64,000 nt of DNA, from positions 1,217,501 to 1,281,500 of the forward strand of contig JACVVK020000148.1 in the NCBI GenBank assembly GCA_018292915.2, in the 5' to 3' direction. The position numbers and the translations under genes are program-made. Positions 48,609-60,589 of the stretch are shown here, in pieces. Each line of letters starts with the position of its first letter. Position 1 is the first letter of the stretch. This DNA is from Batillaria attramentaria (Eukaryota; Mollusca; Gastropoda; Batillariidae). The notes beneath the pieces are model-generated. The model was not told the origin of the DNA and made no database searches. It worked only from the letters and a program-made list of their open reading frames with translations.

Positions 48609-48723
48609 TATCAAGGTATCAGCTAGTGCATTGAGGCATGGTCAACCGTTCAGTGGGAGAACTGGAATTTTCACCGGGTGGAAAGGCCTGCAGATAGCAG
48701 TGTATTGCAAACAACGATCTACT

Positions 48724-49028
48724 GGGTCCGTATGTAAAAGTCGAGGTTAATTTAGCCCATGGCTACGGGCCTAACCCAGACTAGGACAAAAGAAACCCAA
48801 AAGTAAAATTGAATAAAAAAGGAAGCGAAGAAAGGAAGAAAAAAAATCCTTCTATAACGGCTTAGGCACCTTGCTGGAATGGGCCCGCTTCTTGATTTAA
48901 ATTTAAAAAAAACAACCAAAAAAAAAACAAAAAAACCCCAGAAAATTTAACCCTAGAACTAGTTTAGTTCGAGGTTAGACTCTAACCCAGGGCTAAAAGC
49001 CCTAACCTCGACTATTACATACGGGCCC
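48724..49028 (-). mobile_element. Repeat-E copy 3 (MITE-like), inverted
   Basis: Ends gggtccgtatgtaaaagtcg and cgactattacatacgggccc. The interior is the reverse complement of copies 1 and 2, with an expanded A-rich stretch (48900-48940). Confidence 0.9.
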
Positions 49029-49071
49029 TGATCATTAAGATAGACCTGCTTATAGGCTGACATTACATAAT

Positions 49072-49409
49072 AGAGCTTGTGAGAAAAGTTTTTTTTTTTT
49101 TTTTTTTTTTTTTTTTGCAGCGACTGACAACTATTTTCTTAAGAGGATAGCGTTTTGCTTGAAACATTCTTTTATACAGTGATGAGCTGATTTCGATCAG
49201 TAAGTTTTCTGGATATGATACTTTGATGAAACTTTTCAGTTAGTCACCCAGAATGCATGAAAAGCAAATCAGTTTAACTCGTTCCTGCAGCTCAATTGTG
49301 ACTGGCGGTGATTAACTGGAAGTTTTCTTTTCAGTGTCATGGGATTATCATCTTTTCATTCTAGGAACAGTCTGTCCTGCTAAGAGAATGACGTTTTGTC
49401 ACAAGCTCT
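49072..49409. mobile_element. Possible MITE with 16-bp TIRs
   Basis: agagcttgtgagaaaa at 49072-49087 and the complement of agagcttgtgacaaaa at 49394-49409 (one mismatch). ta lies close to both ends. A poly-T run (49088-49116) sits just inside the left end. Only one copy seen. Confidence 0.45.
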
Positions 49410-49417
49410 GTAACGTC

Positions 49418-49773
49418 TGGCACATAAGATAAATAACTCGGTAATCACAAGAGTGTGCGGGTTGAGTTGAGAGGTTAATGGCCTGAATCAAACAGTTGGC
49501 CAAAAAACAACAACATCTAGATGCTGCTTAAACGTCATGTATATGATTCATTACCATTGTTTTCATCAAGTGTCTTTACAAAGTTATGAACCAAAGGAGG
49601 CGGCAAATTGTGTCTGGCACAAAAGATAAATAACAGAATTCACGTGAGAGTGCGGGTTGAGCTGAGCGGGTAATGCACTAAATCAAACCGTTGGAGCCGC
49701 CAATGCTATTCAAGTGTGCTATGTATGATGCATCACTGTATCACTGTTTGCACCAAGTGTCTTTGCTTCGGCA
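49418..49773. repeat. Diverged tandem duplication, period about 195 bp
   Basis: Unit 1 (49418-49576) and unit 2 (49611-49773) share gtctggcacanaagataaat, gtgcgggttgag, atcaaac and caagtgtcttt in order. Confidence 0.8.
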
Positions 49774-50756
49774 GAATTGGAGCATATGCTGCCGTTCTGT
49801 AGTCGAACTTCTCACGCAAGTTTCAGGACATGCTCGTTTATATGTGAACATATTACTACAATGGACAAGCTCGATAACCTTGATACCATAATAGACAAAT
49901 GATATCATTATCCACAGGCTCAATCGAATTCACCCAAATATCTTTTTCCCAACCGCCAAGTCTGTTTTCCCGAACGTAACATCAATTTTTTTCATTACTC
50001 CAGTGGATTCTCAGACACGACAGTTCAAGTTTGTAGGGATCAGCCTGTCTTCCCCCTTCGGGCAGAAGAGAAAAATCTACCCTGGATATTCTTTGTTGCC
50101 GTTACTCGTTACTCTTTTGGCGCTGAATTCAATCTATCTGTTTACACGCAGGAGGTATTCTTGTGCAGAACCGACAGAGCATTCTTCTTGAGACATCTGT
50201 CTTCGTTTCCAGGCCATATCTGATAAACCACGGACACCGTATGAAGATAAATGAACTTTAGGGTTGGCTGGTTGTCTGTTTAGCCTGAACGAGAATTAAT
50301 CTCCTGTCGGAAAAGACGTTTGAGAAAATACACGCCTTTATGTAAACGAATTTGATGTTTTTCTTAACTGAGATCTGACACAGGTTTTGTTCATCAGGTG
50401 GGTGGGGGGAGGGGTTAAATTGAGAAATCCCTGATGCCTTTGCAGTTTATGTCATGGGGAGGATCTCACAAACTCACTGAAGACAAATTAATTACTTTAT
50501 TGGAAGCAATCCAGGAAAATTATTACGGGCTTCAGTTTTGCCATGCGGTGACATTCTCTAGATTCTGTCTTCATGAAACCCGTTATGCTTGTTTACTGCT
50601 GCAAAGAATCATTGTGTGTATATTTATATCTGCAGCAAAACATGTGTCTTTGAAACCCAGGACAAAAGTAGATGCATCCAGTTTGCCTAGTCCATGAACA
50701 GAGTAAATTTAGTGCATGAACAGTTGTCGTACAGCAAGCCAAGACGATTTTGTAAG
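49774..50756. other. Unassigned stretch
   Basis: Nothing recognised. Confidence 0.45.
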
Positions 50757-50920
50757 GGTTTCTTAACACGCTTTTCCTCCATACAAGCGTGACACATGAT
50801 GCAGGACAACGGGACAGCACGACAGGACAGTTTGTTTTAGCTCGCAGCTGCAGCCGGTAATAGAGCTCACGACCCGAACACTAACAGTTCTATGTCTACC
50901 ACGTCGACCGTAACCCTGGA
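50757..50920 (-). mobile_element. SINE-A-related variant (A2) copy 1
   Basis: gtttcttaacacgcttttcc at left corresponds to the SINE-A 3' region. atagagctcacgacccgaaca matches the box B side. The middle (gatgcaggacaacgggacag, ctcgcagctgcagcc) differs from SINE-A but recurs at 52628. Confidence 0.7.
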
Positions 50921-51036
50921 CCAGCTCGAACTCCACAAGCCATGACATTTTGTAATGTGTAATTTGTGAGGAAAGAAAAATTCCAGTTGTTTTGATCGCT
51001 CGCATGCTGAAACTGTTATCCCGATAATAAAATGAA

Positions 51037-51345
<309 letters not shown>

Positions 51346-51584
51346 CTCATGCACATACGAGAAAGCACATACACCTTGACATTTAGATCCAGAACAAAAG
51401 CCACATTCAGTCGGGTGGGAGGAAAAAAAGGGTGGGGTATCTTTTCAATCGTCCGCTTGCTTTTCACGCCTCTCCATCCGTTCTCCGCCGCAACAGCAAA
51501 TCTTTGCAACAGCATTAGAAAGTACTTCAGAATCGATTGTACAGTCTTAACCTCGTGTCAGCCAAAATGGTGTTGCAGATTCTT

Positions 51585-51632
51585 GAGAGTGGGTGTTTTA
51601 GGGTTTAAACGTCCTTTGCACCACATGAGCGA
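51585..51632 (-). mobile_element. SINE-A 3'-end fragment
   Basis: gagtgggtgttttagggttt, aaacgtcctttgcaccacat: only the 3' end is recognisable. Confidence 0.6.
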
Positions 51633-51640
51633 TTTGCTGA

Positions 51641-52448
51641 AGTTTTTATCGGTAGAAGATGCACTTCAACGTACTACCTTTAGGGAAAGATGATATTACC
51701 TATCGCCGTGAGCATCTCATCTCATCGAAATCTTTCGAACTGGTTAAACCAGACATACGCTCCACTCACCCCCCCCCCCCCCCCTTCCTGTCAACTCTCC
51801 TTTCAAACTTAGACTGTGCTCCTGCGGCGAATTTAATCGACAATGCAGATCACTCCTGCGAAAACGATAAACCTATACATTCCCTTTTGAATTTACGTTA
51901 TGACTCGACCACGCAAATGGCGATAGAATTTTGACATAATTTAACTGCTTGGACGGCATCAAGCGAGGTGAAGCAACTCAGCGGCGTGTCAGGTCTTGCA
52001 CAATCGACCCCGGTCTTCAGTCAACACACAGCGACAGGAAGTCAGCCTGTGTTCCAGGCTTCTTTTGTCTTCCGTCGTGATCCACTGCCTGCTAAAACCA
52101 CAAAGAACCGCCATAAATAAGTGACACGCTGGAATCTACTCCCTTTTCCCTTCAAACCGCGAAGTTTGTACCTAAATGACCCAGTGAATTGTGGCACTTG
52201 TGTATGCGCGTGATTGTGCCAGCATAAAAGACTGTGTGTCCGCGGAAGTTGCATGTGTTGTCTCGTTGTTTTCAGCAGCAGACATGAACCATCGAAAAAA
52301 CGACTTTCCTTTTAACTATTAGTTTTTTTTTTCGCTAAAGAAAGAACCTTGAATTGTAGTTAGGACAGGGTCTGTGGTTTAGAATGTTTCCTTTCTGTTG
52401 CCGTTATTGATTTCAACAAACAATTCATATGTCTACGTCCGGTGAAGA

Positions 52449-52451
<3 letters not shown>
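51641..52451. other. Unassigned stretch
   Basis: A C-run lies at 51770-51784. Nothing else recognised. Confidence 0.45.

Positions 52452-52527
<76 letters not shown>
52452..52527. repeat. (GT)38 microsatellite
   Basis: Pure 76-bp GT run. Confidence 0.98.
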
Positions 52528-52532
<5 letters not shown>

Positions 52533-52627
52533 CCATCTTTGCTATGTGGTCAGTCGGTACCGGGTGTGCCATTAGTCAGACAAACAACTGTCGTACCGTT
52601 TGATACCCTTTGATTACAAGCGCGAAA

Positions 52628-52720
52628 CAGGATGCAGGACAACGGGACAGAAAGGCAAGACAGTCTGTTTAGCTCGCAGCTGCAGCCTGTAATAGAGCTC
52701 ACGACCCGGGCAATTAGGCA
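52628..52720 (-). mobile_element. SINE-A-related variant (A2) copy 2
   Basis: gatgcaggacaacgggacag, gctcgcagctgcagcc and tagagctcacgacccg match copy 1 at 50793-50880 nearly base for base. Ends are unclear. Confidence 0.72.
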
Positions 52721-53411
52721 ATTACTAAAATTAGACTCAGTCTTGCTCAGAATCCAAGGTAAAGATCTGAGAGACTTTTCTATTAGAATCTCAAGTTTCT
52801 TTGCGTTTGTCCTCAGAACGGCTAACGAAAGCTTCACAACACTGTCCGGCCATGTTTACTCCATTTGGATGCGCGAAAAGCAGTCCCAGTGGTATCACAA
52901 ACGGTGAACAGCTTGTAAAAACGGTGAACAGCTTGTAAAAAAATGTGTCACTTACCCAGTCATGTCTCACAGTTTTTAAACGACACTGCCCCACTAAGGT
53001 GAAAACTCTCATTCAGTGATTGCCCCTGCGTGTTTCTGTTCTGCAGGGGAGAAAACTCCCACCAGACGTCTGGGCAAACACTGGAAAATTAATTTTCTCG
53101 GACGAATAGCTGAGATGACGATGTAGTTAAACTAGAAATCTCAAGGGGTTGTTTGCATGCTGAAAGTGAGTGTTGTTCTATTTTCGTATGAGAGGGAAGG
53201 CAAATGTGTATCGAATTTAAGATTTAAAAGCGTGATTACTAACATTACTATACTTCACAGCTGACAAATTTGATTTCGAAACAGATGCCTGCATACATAG
53301 TGAACTTGGACTGGGGAAAAGCTCTTACGCTGTTAGTTTCCTGTATTCCTTCGCCTTAATGTATTAACTGGTTCTGCGGTTTAAAATTCCTTTTCTTTTT
53401 AGGCAACAGCA
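52721..53411. other. Unassigned, with a 20-bp direct duplication
   Basis: aaacggtgaacagcttgtaa occurs twice in tandem at about 52899-52939. No gene recognised. Confidence 0.6.
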
Positions 53412-53765
53412 ACAAAAACAACAACAACAACAACATGAAACAAAAAACAAAAACAAAAACAAAAAAAACCCAACAAAAACAAACCACCACCACCACCACC
53501 ACCACCATCACCACCACCAACAACAAGAACAACAACAAACAAACAAACAAAAATCAAAGCAATCCCTAAAATGGAGTTTTAAACCGTAGAACCAATCATT
53601 AAATCAAAGCGAAGGAATATAGGAAATTAAGAGCTCACGAAGGTTTTTCTTTCATTTAAAAACAAACAAACAAACAAACAAACAATCCGAAACAACCACA
53701 ACAAAAAATCCGTTTGCTGTTACTCTCTCTCTCTCTCTCTCGCTCTCTGTCTGTCTGTCTGTCTG

Positions 53766-53800
<35 letters not shown>
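53412..53800. repeat. Cluster of simple repeats
   Basis: CAA-rich 53412-53470, CAC/CAA 53483-53550, (AAAC)n at 53661-53684, and (CT)n(TGTC)n(CT)n at 53724-53800. Confidence 0.95.
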
Positions 53801-53815
<15 letters not shown>

Positions 53816-53872
53816 TTAAACACAACAATGTACATTAAAGAGAGAATACCCTTTAAGCTGAATGCCCAGGGA

Positions 53873-53949
53873 AATTGATTTTTTTCAACTCATCCGATGT
53901 GTGACTTTAAAATTGATTTTTTTCAACTCATCCGATGTGTGACTTAAAA
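53873..53949. repeat. Tandem duplication of a 38-bp unit
   Basis: attgatttttttcaactcat then ccgatgtgtgactt occurs twice in a row with nearly no difference. Confidence 0.95.
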
Positions 53950-53984
53950 AAAATGTTTTGACGATAGATGAGTCAAATTTTAAG

Positions 53985-54463
53985 GAGGGTTTCGATCGGG
54001 TTCACTCAATTCCTACCAAGTAAGTTTGGGGTTGTGCACCAGTGGCCTCAATAATAACAAATCATAAATAATGTCTGGATGTCTGGATGTCTGGATGAAT
54101 TTCAACTTTGGCGTTGTGGGAGTGTTGCGCTTTCATCATACTCGTGTTTGCTGCCATGAAAGCCGCAAATCAAGGAACCTCTAAATCTTGCCTGATTTTC
54201 GAATACAGGGCCAAAACCGAAAAAGAGTCAAAAACGTGAGGTGGGTGGGTGGGAGTTTGGGGGTTTAACGTCCTTTTCCACCACATACGGGTGATATCAA
54301 AGACGGGGGCAACGATGAAAAAGCCAGAACAAATATTTGGCCCCAGCCGGGATCCGAACTCACGACCCGAGCATTAGAAATCCAACGCTCTACCATTCGG
54401 CCCCCCGGCTCCCCTCCAAAACGTGGGATATTCGTGCGCGGTAGGAAGTGTGTTAAGCGAGTT
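53985..54463 (+). mobile_element. Repeat-D copy 3, split by SINE-A
   Basis: Parts at 53985-54238 and 54416-54463 are contiguous in copy 2 (aaaccggaaaaagagtcaat, then gtcggatactttgtgcgcgg). It contains a local triplication of gtctggat (54073-54097) not seen in other copies. Confidence 0.85.
54239..54415 (-). mobile_element. SINE-A copy 16, nested in Repeat-D
   Basis: Near-consensus. TSD caaaaacgtg / ccaaaacgtg at 54229-54238 and 54416-54425 (one mismatch). Confidence 0.92.
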
Positions 54464-54649
54464 GCATGCATCCTTTCACACCCAGATTCTCATTGAAAAC
54501 GAGCGTGATGATCCGCCAGATAAGCACATTTGAAAGTATTACACATATCTCTGTACACACACATACGCCAGAGCCGAACCTCGGGTGAGTCGAAGCAAAA
54601 ACCTTTTCCCGGCCAAACAAAGCAACACTCGGACAAGTCGAAGTTGTCA
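54464..54649. other. Unassigned stretch
   Basis: Nothing recognised between two SINE-A copies. Confidence 0.45.
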
Positions 54650-54662
54650 CTGGCACTGGTGG

Positions 54663-54844
54663 GGGGTGCCGGAGTGGCCGAATGGTAGAGCGTTGGACTT
54701 CTAATGCTCGGGTCGTGAGTTCGTATCCCGGCTGGGGCCAAATATTTGTGTTGGCCTTTTCATCGTTGCCCCGTCTTTGATATCACCCGTATGTGATGGA
54801 AAAGGACGTTAAACCCCCAAACACTCCCCGCCCACTCACCCACC
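54663..54844 (+). mobile_element. SINE-A copy 17, full length
   Basis: Box A, box B, core and C-rich tail are all near-consensus. TSD ctggcactggtgg / ctggcactcctgg at 54650-54662 and 54845-54857 (two mismatches). Confidence 0.94.
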
Positions 54845-54857
54845 CTGGCACTCCTGG

Positions 54858-55704
54858 ATTTTCCGTCTTCTGGTGGGTCGCCGCCAAGTCTTGAGTATCC
54901 GAAAGCATTTTTTTAATGGAGGTATAAACACTCTGCACGGGACTATGACAGTCTCCGTTTGGATATCCCGCGGGTCTAAAGGTGCGAGTTTAGTAGCATG
55001 AAGCAGTATGGTGAACCGAGAAGCACGTCTGCTCACAAAACTAGCTGGCTGATGTGACCCTCTGTCCTAATCTATAAGGATTCCTGTTGGAAATGTCCAA
55101 ACTGTAAAGATGATTCACCATCAGAGGGTCTGCTTTGACCTCGGTGTTTCTGGCCATAACTCATTTTTACACTGTCTCGATCCGTTCATACAAATTTCAT
55201 TGTCATCGGCCGGTACGGTATTCTTTTCATCGTGTTATCAAAACAGTATCACGTCAAAATATGAAACCATTTCTGAAAACCGCATTCGTTTGTTCGTGCG
55301 ATCAAACATGAAACCGCGACAGCTGAATCGTCTCATCGTTATTTCATAAAATGAATGTATCTCTCGTTGACTTCAGAGAGTGCAGTATTTCTATCATCGT
55401 GTCATCAAAACTGTGTCGGGCAAACACATCAAATTGCTCCTGCATATGTGATGGTTAGTTAGTTAGTTATTTAGGGCTTATTACTGTTCCAACTCATTTG
55501 TGAAGCTTTGCAGTGATGAATTATGCTCATATGGCGGGTGCATGTCACACGTGGCAAATAAAAAAGGAACTGAGCTGATAATGGCGTAAAGTTTAACTCC
55601 GAAAAACGTTTGCATTTATGATCTCATTACGTTTTGTTATCGTACACGCATATGCACATTTTGTTTATTCAGAAAACGCACGACACCATCCAGGCAGCCA
55701 GCGT
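54858..55704. other. Unassigned stretch
   Basis: A weak internal similarity (catcgtgttatcaaaacagt near 55228 and catcgtgtcatcaaaactgt near 55395) suggests an old local duplication. No gene recognised. Confidence 0.45.
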
Positions 55705-55994
<290 letters not shown>

Positions 55995-56552
55995 ACAGAA
56001 GCAGAAAATAATAGGTTCTAGAGCGGGGGGTAACACATTGGAAACTCGCTTACTCGAAGTCCTGTTTAGAATCCGATTCATCCGTCGTCCACAGATAAGT
56101 CAAACTTCGGATGACTGGAACAGAAATCAATACCCCCCGCACATTCGACTGTAACAAAAGATCAAAGCCAATGTGGCATTGTTTTCCAACAGCAAATCAC
56201 AATGTGGTCTTCTTCTCGATGAAGCGTAAGTTCATTACACTGATAATGCTTGTCTGTGATCTTGCATGATTTGATTCTACCCTTAGTCAGATTGCCTCGT
56301 CGTCATGCAAACGGCGCATCAATTCATTTTAACCCCTATACAACGTGATGTCGTGTCTATACTGCGTATTTGAAATGCACCCAGGAGACGCTCAGAACTC
56401 CCGTACTCAAAGAAGAGACAAAAGTTTCTGCTTGGAAAAAAAAGAGAGAGAAGCATACATCGGCAACGTCTATAAGCAGACAAGCTCGATGGTGCGGTAA
56501 GAAAGTAACAGAAGTGGTTCGTTACATGAAGTTGGTTAGTTTTGTTCAAACC

Positions 56553-56555
<3 letters not shown>
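55995..56555. other. Unassigned stretch
   Basis: Nothing recognised. Confidence 0.45.
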
Positions 56556-56597
<42 letters not shown>

Positions 56598-56764
56598 CGT
56601 GTGGGGGTTGGGGAGATTACGTCCTTTTTTCACCACGTTAGGGTGATATCAAAGACGGGGCAAAGATGAAAAGGGCAGCACAAATCTTTGGCCCCAGCCA
56701 GGATTCGAACTCACGACCCGAGCATTGGCAGTCCAATGCTCTACCATTCGGTTATCCCGAGTCC

Positions 56765-56806
<42 letters not shown>
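56556..56806 (-). mobile_element. SINE-A copy 18 inside a (GA)n tract
   Basis: SINE body at about 56594-56766 with clear box B complement (aggattcgaactcacgaccc) and core. It is bordered by (AG)19 at 56556-56593 and (GA)20 at 56767-56806. Confidence 0.92.
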
Positions 56807-56810
<4 letters not shown>

Positions 56811-57209
56811 CGTCTGCGTGTCGACAAAATGGCCGAATATCCCCCATGCGTGACAATTTTTAATAAAGGAGAGAAAAATGTACATGATCTCGGGCTGGTG
56901 TGTTGGTCATAGAGTTTGCCTCACCAAGGAGTAATCAGTAAAATGCTTTAACAGCACAGGAACGAAACCGAAATCTCCAACTCAGTCGTAAGGTGCGCGG
57001 AGGTCGCTTCTGCACTGGCGCTCGCGGAATACACCAAGAAAGCACGTGCTGCTTTGGCGTTAGTCCTTTACTGTTTACGGCGTTTGAACTGTGGATGTTT
57101 TCGGTTTGCTCAAAACACCGCGTCTTGACATCACACGGGTTTAAACTAATTATAGGTCATTTAAACCTTCGTATTTTTAATCCATATTTTTTTTGTGTTT
57201 GAGTTAGGA
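56807..57209. other. Unassigned stretch
   Basis: Nothing recognised. Confidence 0.45.
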
Positions 57210-57294
57210 TTTTGGGCGGGTGCCGGCAACATTTTCATCGTCGCCTCGTCTTTGATTCACCCATACGTGGCTGAAAAGGAAGTTTCAAACCCAG
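57210..57294 (+). mobile_element. SINE-A copy 19, degenerate fragment
   Basis: ttcatcgtcgcctcgtcttt, gattcacccatacgtgg and tgaaaaggaagttt follow the SINE-A 3' half. The head is absent. Confidence 0.65.
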
Positions 57295-57828
57295 TGACCA
57301 GTCAGTAGCCTAACCCTCTCTGGCAGTCAAACGCACGCTAACATGAAATACAGCACATGGCCAGTACAAACAACCTGCTCTCCTCACTTGTACTTTGTTG
57401 GGCATCAAGGACAGTCACTGTGTTGCACCCGGATTGCCTCCATACACGAACACTAAACCCGCGATATAAAGTACAGGTAACTTGCCCAACCCTCCCCCCT
57501 CCCCCCCGACCCCGCCTCTCTGCCATTCGATTTACCATCCTAGATCGTCGCTCATCATTCGGTTAATACAAATATAGAGCATTCTGTGAATGAACCCCTG
57601 CCGTGTAGATGTATCATACAAGAAGCCATCGGCACTCATCGGACCGCAAACATCTGCCGGGTCGAAATAGGGAAGCTGGAGGGTCCCAGAGCCATAAAAG
57701 CGATTTAATTATTAATAAGTTGTTGCTGAAGGGCCAGGCGACCCATTAGTAAATTAGAGTGGAGGCAAATAGCGAGCAGCACCAAGATACGCTCGTGCGG
57801 ACAAACTACTGGACATACAGCATATGGA
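57295..57828. other. Unassigned stretch
   Basis: Contains the first copy of a 22-bp word (57384-57405) repeated at 58594-58615. No gene recognised. Confidence 0.45.
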
Positions 57829-57905
57829 GAAGGGGGGGGGGAGGGGGGCACCAGGGAAGGGGAGGGGGGAGGGGTGTGTGTGTCTGGGGGGAGGGGGGGG
57901 GGTTG
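57829..57905 (+). repeat. G-rich tract
   Basis: Multiple G-runs of 3-9 over 75 bp, including gggaggggtg and ctggggggagg. Likely able to form G-quadruplexes. Confidence 0.85.
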
Positions 57906-59124
57906 TGTGCGTCATGTAGTGAACGTGGAGACGCAGGCCGCAGGGAAATCGGATATTGAGGAAGGCGGGGGCACGGGAGAGTATTGTACGAATTGTGATT
58001 GTTATTAATAATTATTAGGGTCAGATCACACCTGGTGTTCATTTCGCCTCTGCGCACTGCATCGTGGACTGACATTTTGCAATCTGCCTCCAATTTGAGC
58101 GATGGATGCTGTGGGTCCCAGACGTGAACCATTGTGCAAGGGAAATAAGTTTCTCAAGTATCAACCTTACCTCCCTTGACAGACTTATTCCTGTGACCTT
58201 CTCCACGTGAGGTCTGCTTCAGTCAAGTTCTGCATTCCGCACGTAAATATGATTTGATAACAGGAAACGTATTAAGCAAAGTGCCATGAGACTTTGACTG
58301 TTTTCGGAACTGACATGTAGCAAGTTCCTGATTGACACGTCATGCCAGCAAGTCGAAGTACGCGAATGGTCCGACAAACTAACCCACACCTGTGGCGAAG
58401 CATGTGTCTGACACAGAGATCAGAAGGTTAAACTTGAAAAAAAATGTGCGATGAGTACGGTTGCCATGGAGGCGGATTCGTTTAAGTCAGTGGGCGTGAC
58501 TACAGGCGTCTGGGGCACATGTCAATACTATTGCACTTAAATTCGATCTGATAATAATCAAACTGCAGTAGATCCGAGGGACCTGTCGGACGTTCACTTG
58601 TACTTTGTTGGGCATTGGTGTTAATCAACCTGCACGCGCCGGTTTCGTCTCTCATCTCATCTCTGCCACAGTTGACGATCACTACGCACAAGGAGGTCGA
58701 TCCGTCTCCCATCAGTGCCGGCACTGCGAGCGTGACTCGTAAGCAGCCAAAACCTCTCCGCCGCGCGAAAAACGCGAAGCAGCCGAACTGGAACCGAAGC
58801 ACTACGTAAACTGTTAATCACATCCGCAAAGTAGTTCCCGGGAAACGTGAGCCTCGTTTGATTATCGTCGGTTTAGTTGTACATCTTTAGAGTGTTGTTA
58901 ACAAATTTTATAGAAGATTAGACTTCTGCATTGCCAAAAACATGGAAACAGACACCGGAAAATTAACGCTTTCCCGCCAATTTCCGAAACTGTAGCTGAG
59001 ACTAGATGGTGGTGGCGTCATAGTCGAAGCGAGCTGTGTGTGTGTGTTAGTATATCTTTTAGTGTCATGACTGGTCGAAGAGAAATTCGGACTGCTCCGT
59101 GGGTTTTCGATGAGAGAGTTGGTT
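57906..59124. other. Unassigned stretch
   Basis: CpG density is raised at about 58640-58800. No gene recognised. Confidence 0.4.
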
Positions 59125-59230
59125 GGTTGGTGGGTGTTTAACTTCCTCGTCTACCACGTCAATAGAGGGAGAGGGTAACGATGAAAAAGCCAGCACAAAG
59201 TTTTGGCTTGCAGCTGGAAATCGAACAGAG
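59125..59230 (-). mobile_element. SINE-A copy 20, degenerate
   Basis: ggtgggtgtttaacttcctc, gtaacgatgaaaaagccagc and gctggaaatcgaac. It stops at box B and has lost the first half. Confidence 0.75.
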
Positions 59231-60182
59231 TGAGTTTGTCAGTGAGTTAGTGAATGATTGAGCGAAAGGTGTCCCATAATCGGACCTTTTGCCCCAGAGC
59301 ACCCACTTTTCACGCCTAGCATTAGCAAACACTTCTCTCCGTTAGCTTTTTTGTTGCTGCGAGTTCGTCCTTTACTCCTTCTAGAATAGCTGAAGAAGTT
59401 CGGACGACCTCGCCACACGCAAAATTAATCAGTGAGTGATTGTCAAGTGCCTGTGGTTTAAAGCTCTAATGGTCTGACAGGAGAGAAAGGTTCGATCAAA
59501 TGCATGCGGTAAGCGCTCTTTCAAGCGGATGGACGCCTCTCATGCGTGTCAGTGGAACTCGTCACGCATGACGGCGACATGCAGCGTCTATCAACATGTG
59601 CGTGCGCGACACATGTCGTTACTCTCGGCTCGTCTGATCAAACAGTGTTTTTACGCTATGGCGTTGCCAACAGTAACCGCGTGATTTCAGCATGAGCTTT
59701 ACCTGCATAGTTTTCAATGGCTCAAAGCCGAGCTTTCGCAGATGGTCCATAAGACATAGAAATGTGAACTGTGATGATGATTAAAAATAAATGGAAAGGC
59801 ACATTATTTTTTACCATATTGTGCTGTTTCGGAGAAAATATAACAATGGTCTTCCCTGCTTGGAAGTGTTTTTGCAGCAGTTGTCAATGTTTTATAGCAG
59901 GGATGCATTTCCGATGCGAAGTGATTCAGCCTGTGTCATCAACACACTGTCCAATCCTGTGGACACGAGAAAGGCCGGTCCAGTTTCATCCTAAAAAAAC
60001 CGCATCAGACCATTGTAATTTGATGCGAATGCTTTTTGTCAGAGCTTGGCGCTAGCGAGTGTCTGTGACACTGACGTCCCGCCAGCAGCATCTGTAGGAA
60101 GACCTGCTGAGAGTAGCGAGTAGACCCAACGTATTTTTAGGCGCTGTTGGGATGCAGATTCTGTCCTGTCCCAAGTGGCCAC
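59231..60182. other. Unassigned stretch
   Basis: Nothing recognised. Confidence 0.45.
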
Positions 60183-60196
60183 CCAAAGGAAAAAGG

Positions 60197-60248
60197 AGGG
60201 TGAGTGGGTGGGTGTTTGGGAGTTTTACGGCCTTTTCCACCACGTATG
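60197..60248 (-). mobile_element. SINE-A 3'-end fragment with TSD
   Basis: Only about 52 bp (gtgagtgggtgggtgtttgg to ttccaccacgtat). TSD ccaaaggaaaaagg / ccaaagaaaaaggg at 60183-60196 and 60249-60262. A severely 5'-truncated insertion. Confidence 0.75.
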
Positions 60249-60417
60249 CCAAAGAAAAAGGGTGAAGTGCTTTGCTCTTCCTTAACATGCGACCACCTTA
60301 TGTGAGATGCAGCAGATAGCAGATAAGCAGTCGATTGGTTCGGAAATTCAGCATTCCTTATTACAGTCTTATGCAGGAGACCGCTTCGACAGGTCTAACT
60401 GTACAAACGTTCTCCTT

Positions 60418-60425
60418 GTTGAAGG

Positions 60426-60482
<57 letters not shown>

Positions 60483-60538
60483 TATGTGTGTGTTGAAGGC
60501 TGCTTTTGAAGGCCTTGTTTTGAAGGCCTTGTTGAAGG

Positions 60539-60587
<49 letters not shown>

Positions 60588-60589
60588 CA
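60418..60589. repeat. Duplicated (GT)n module
   Basis: gttgaaggctctg followed by a GT array occurs twice (GT at 60430-60474 and 60541-60586), with extra gttgaaggc/ttttgaaggc words between. A local tandem duplication that included a microsatellite. Confidence 0.85.
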
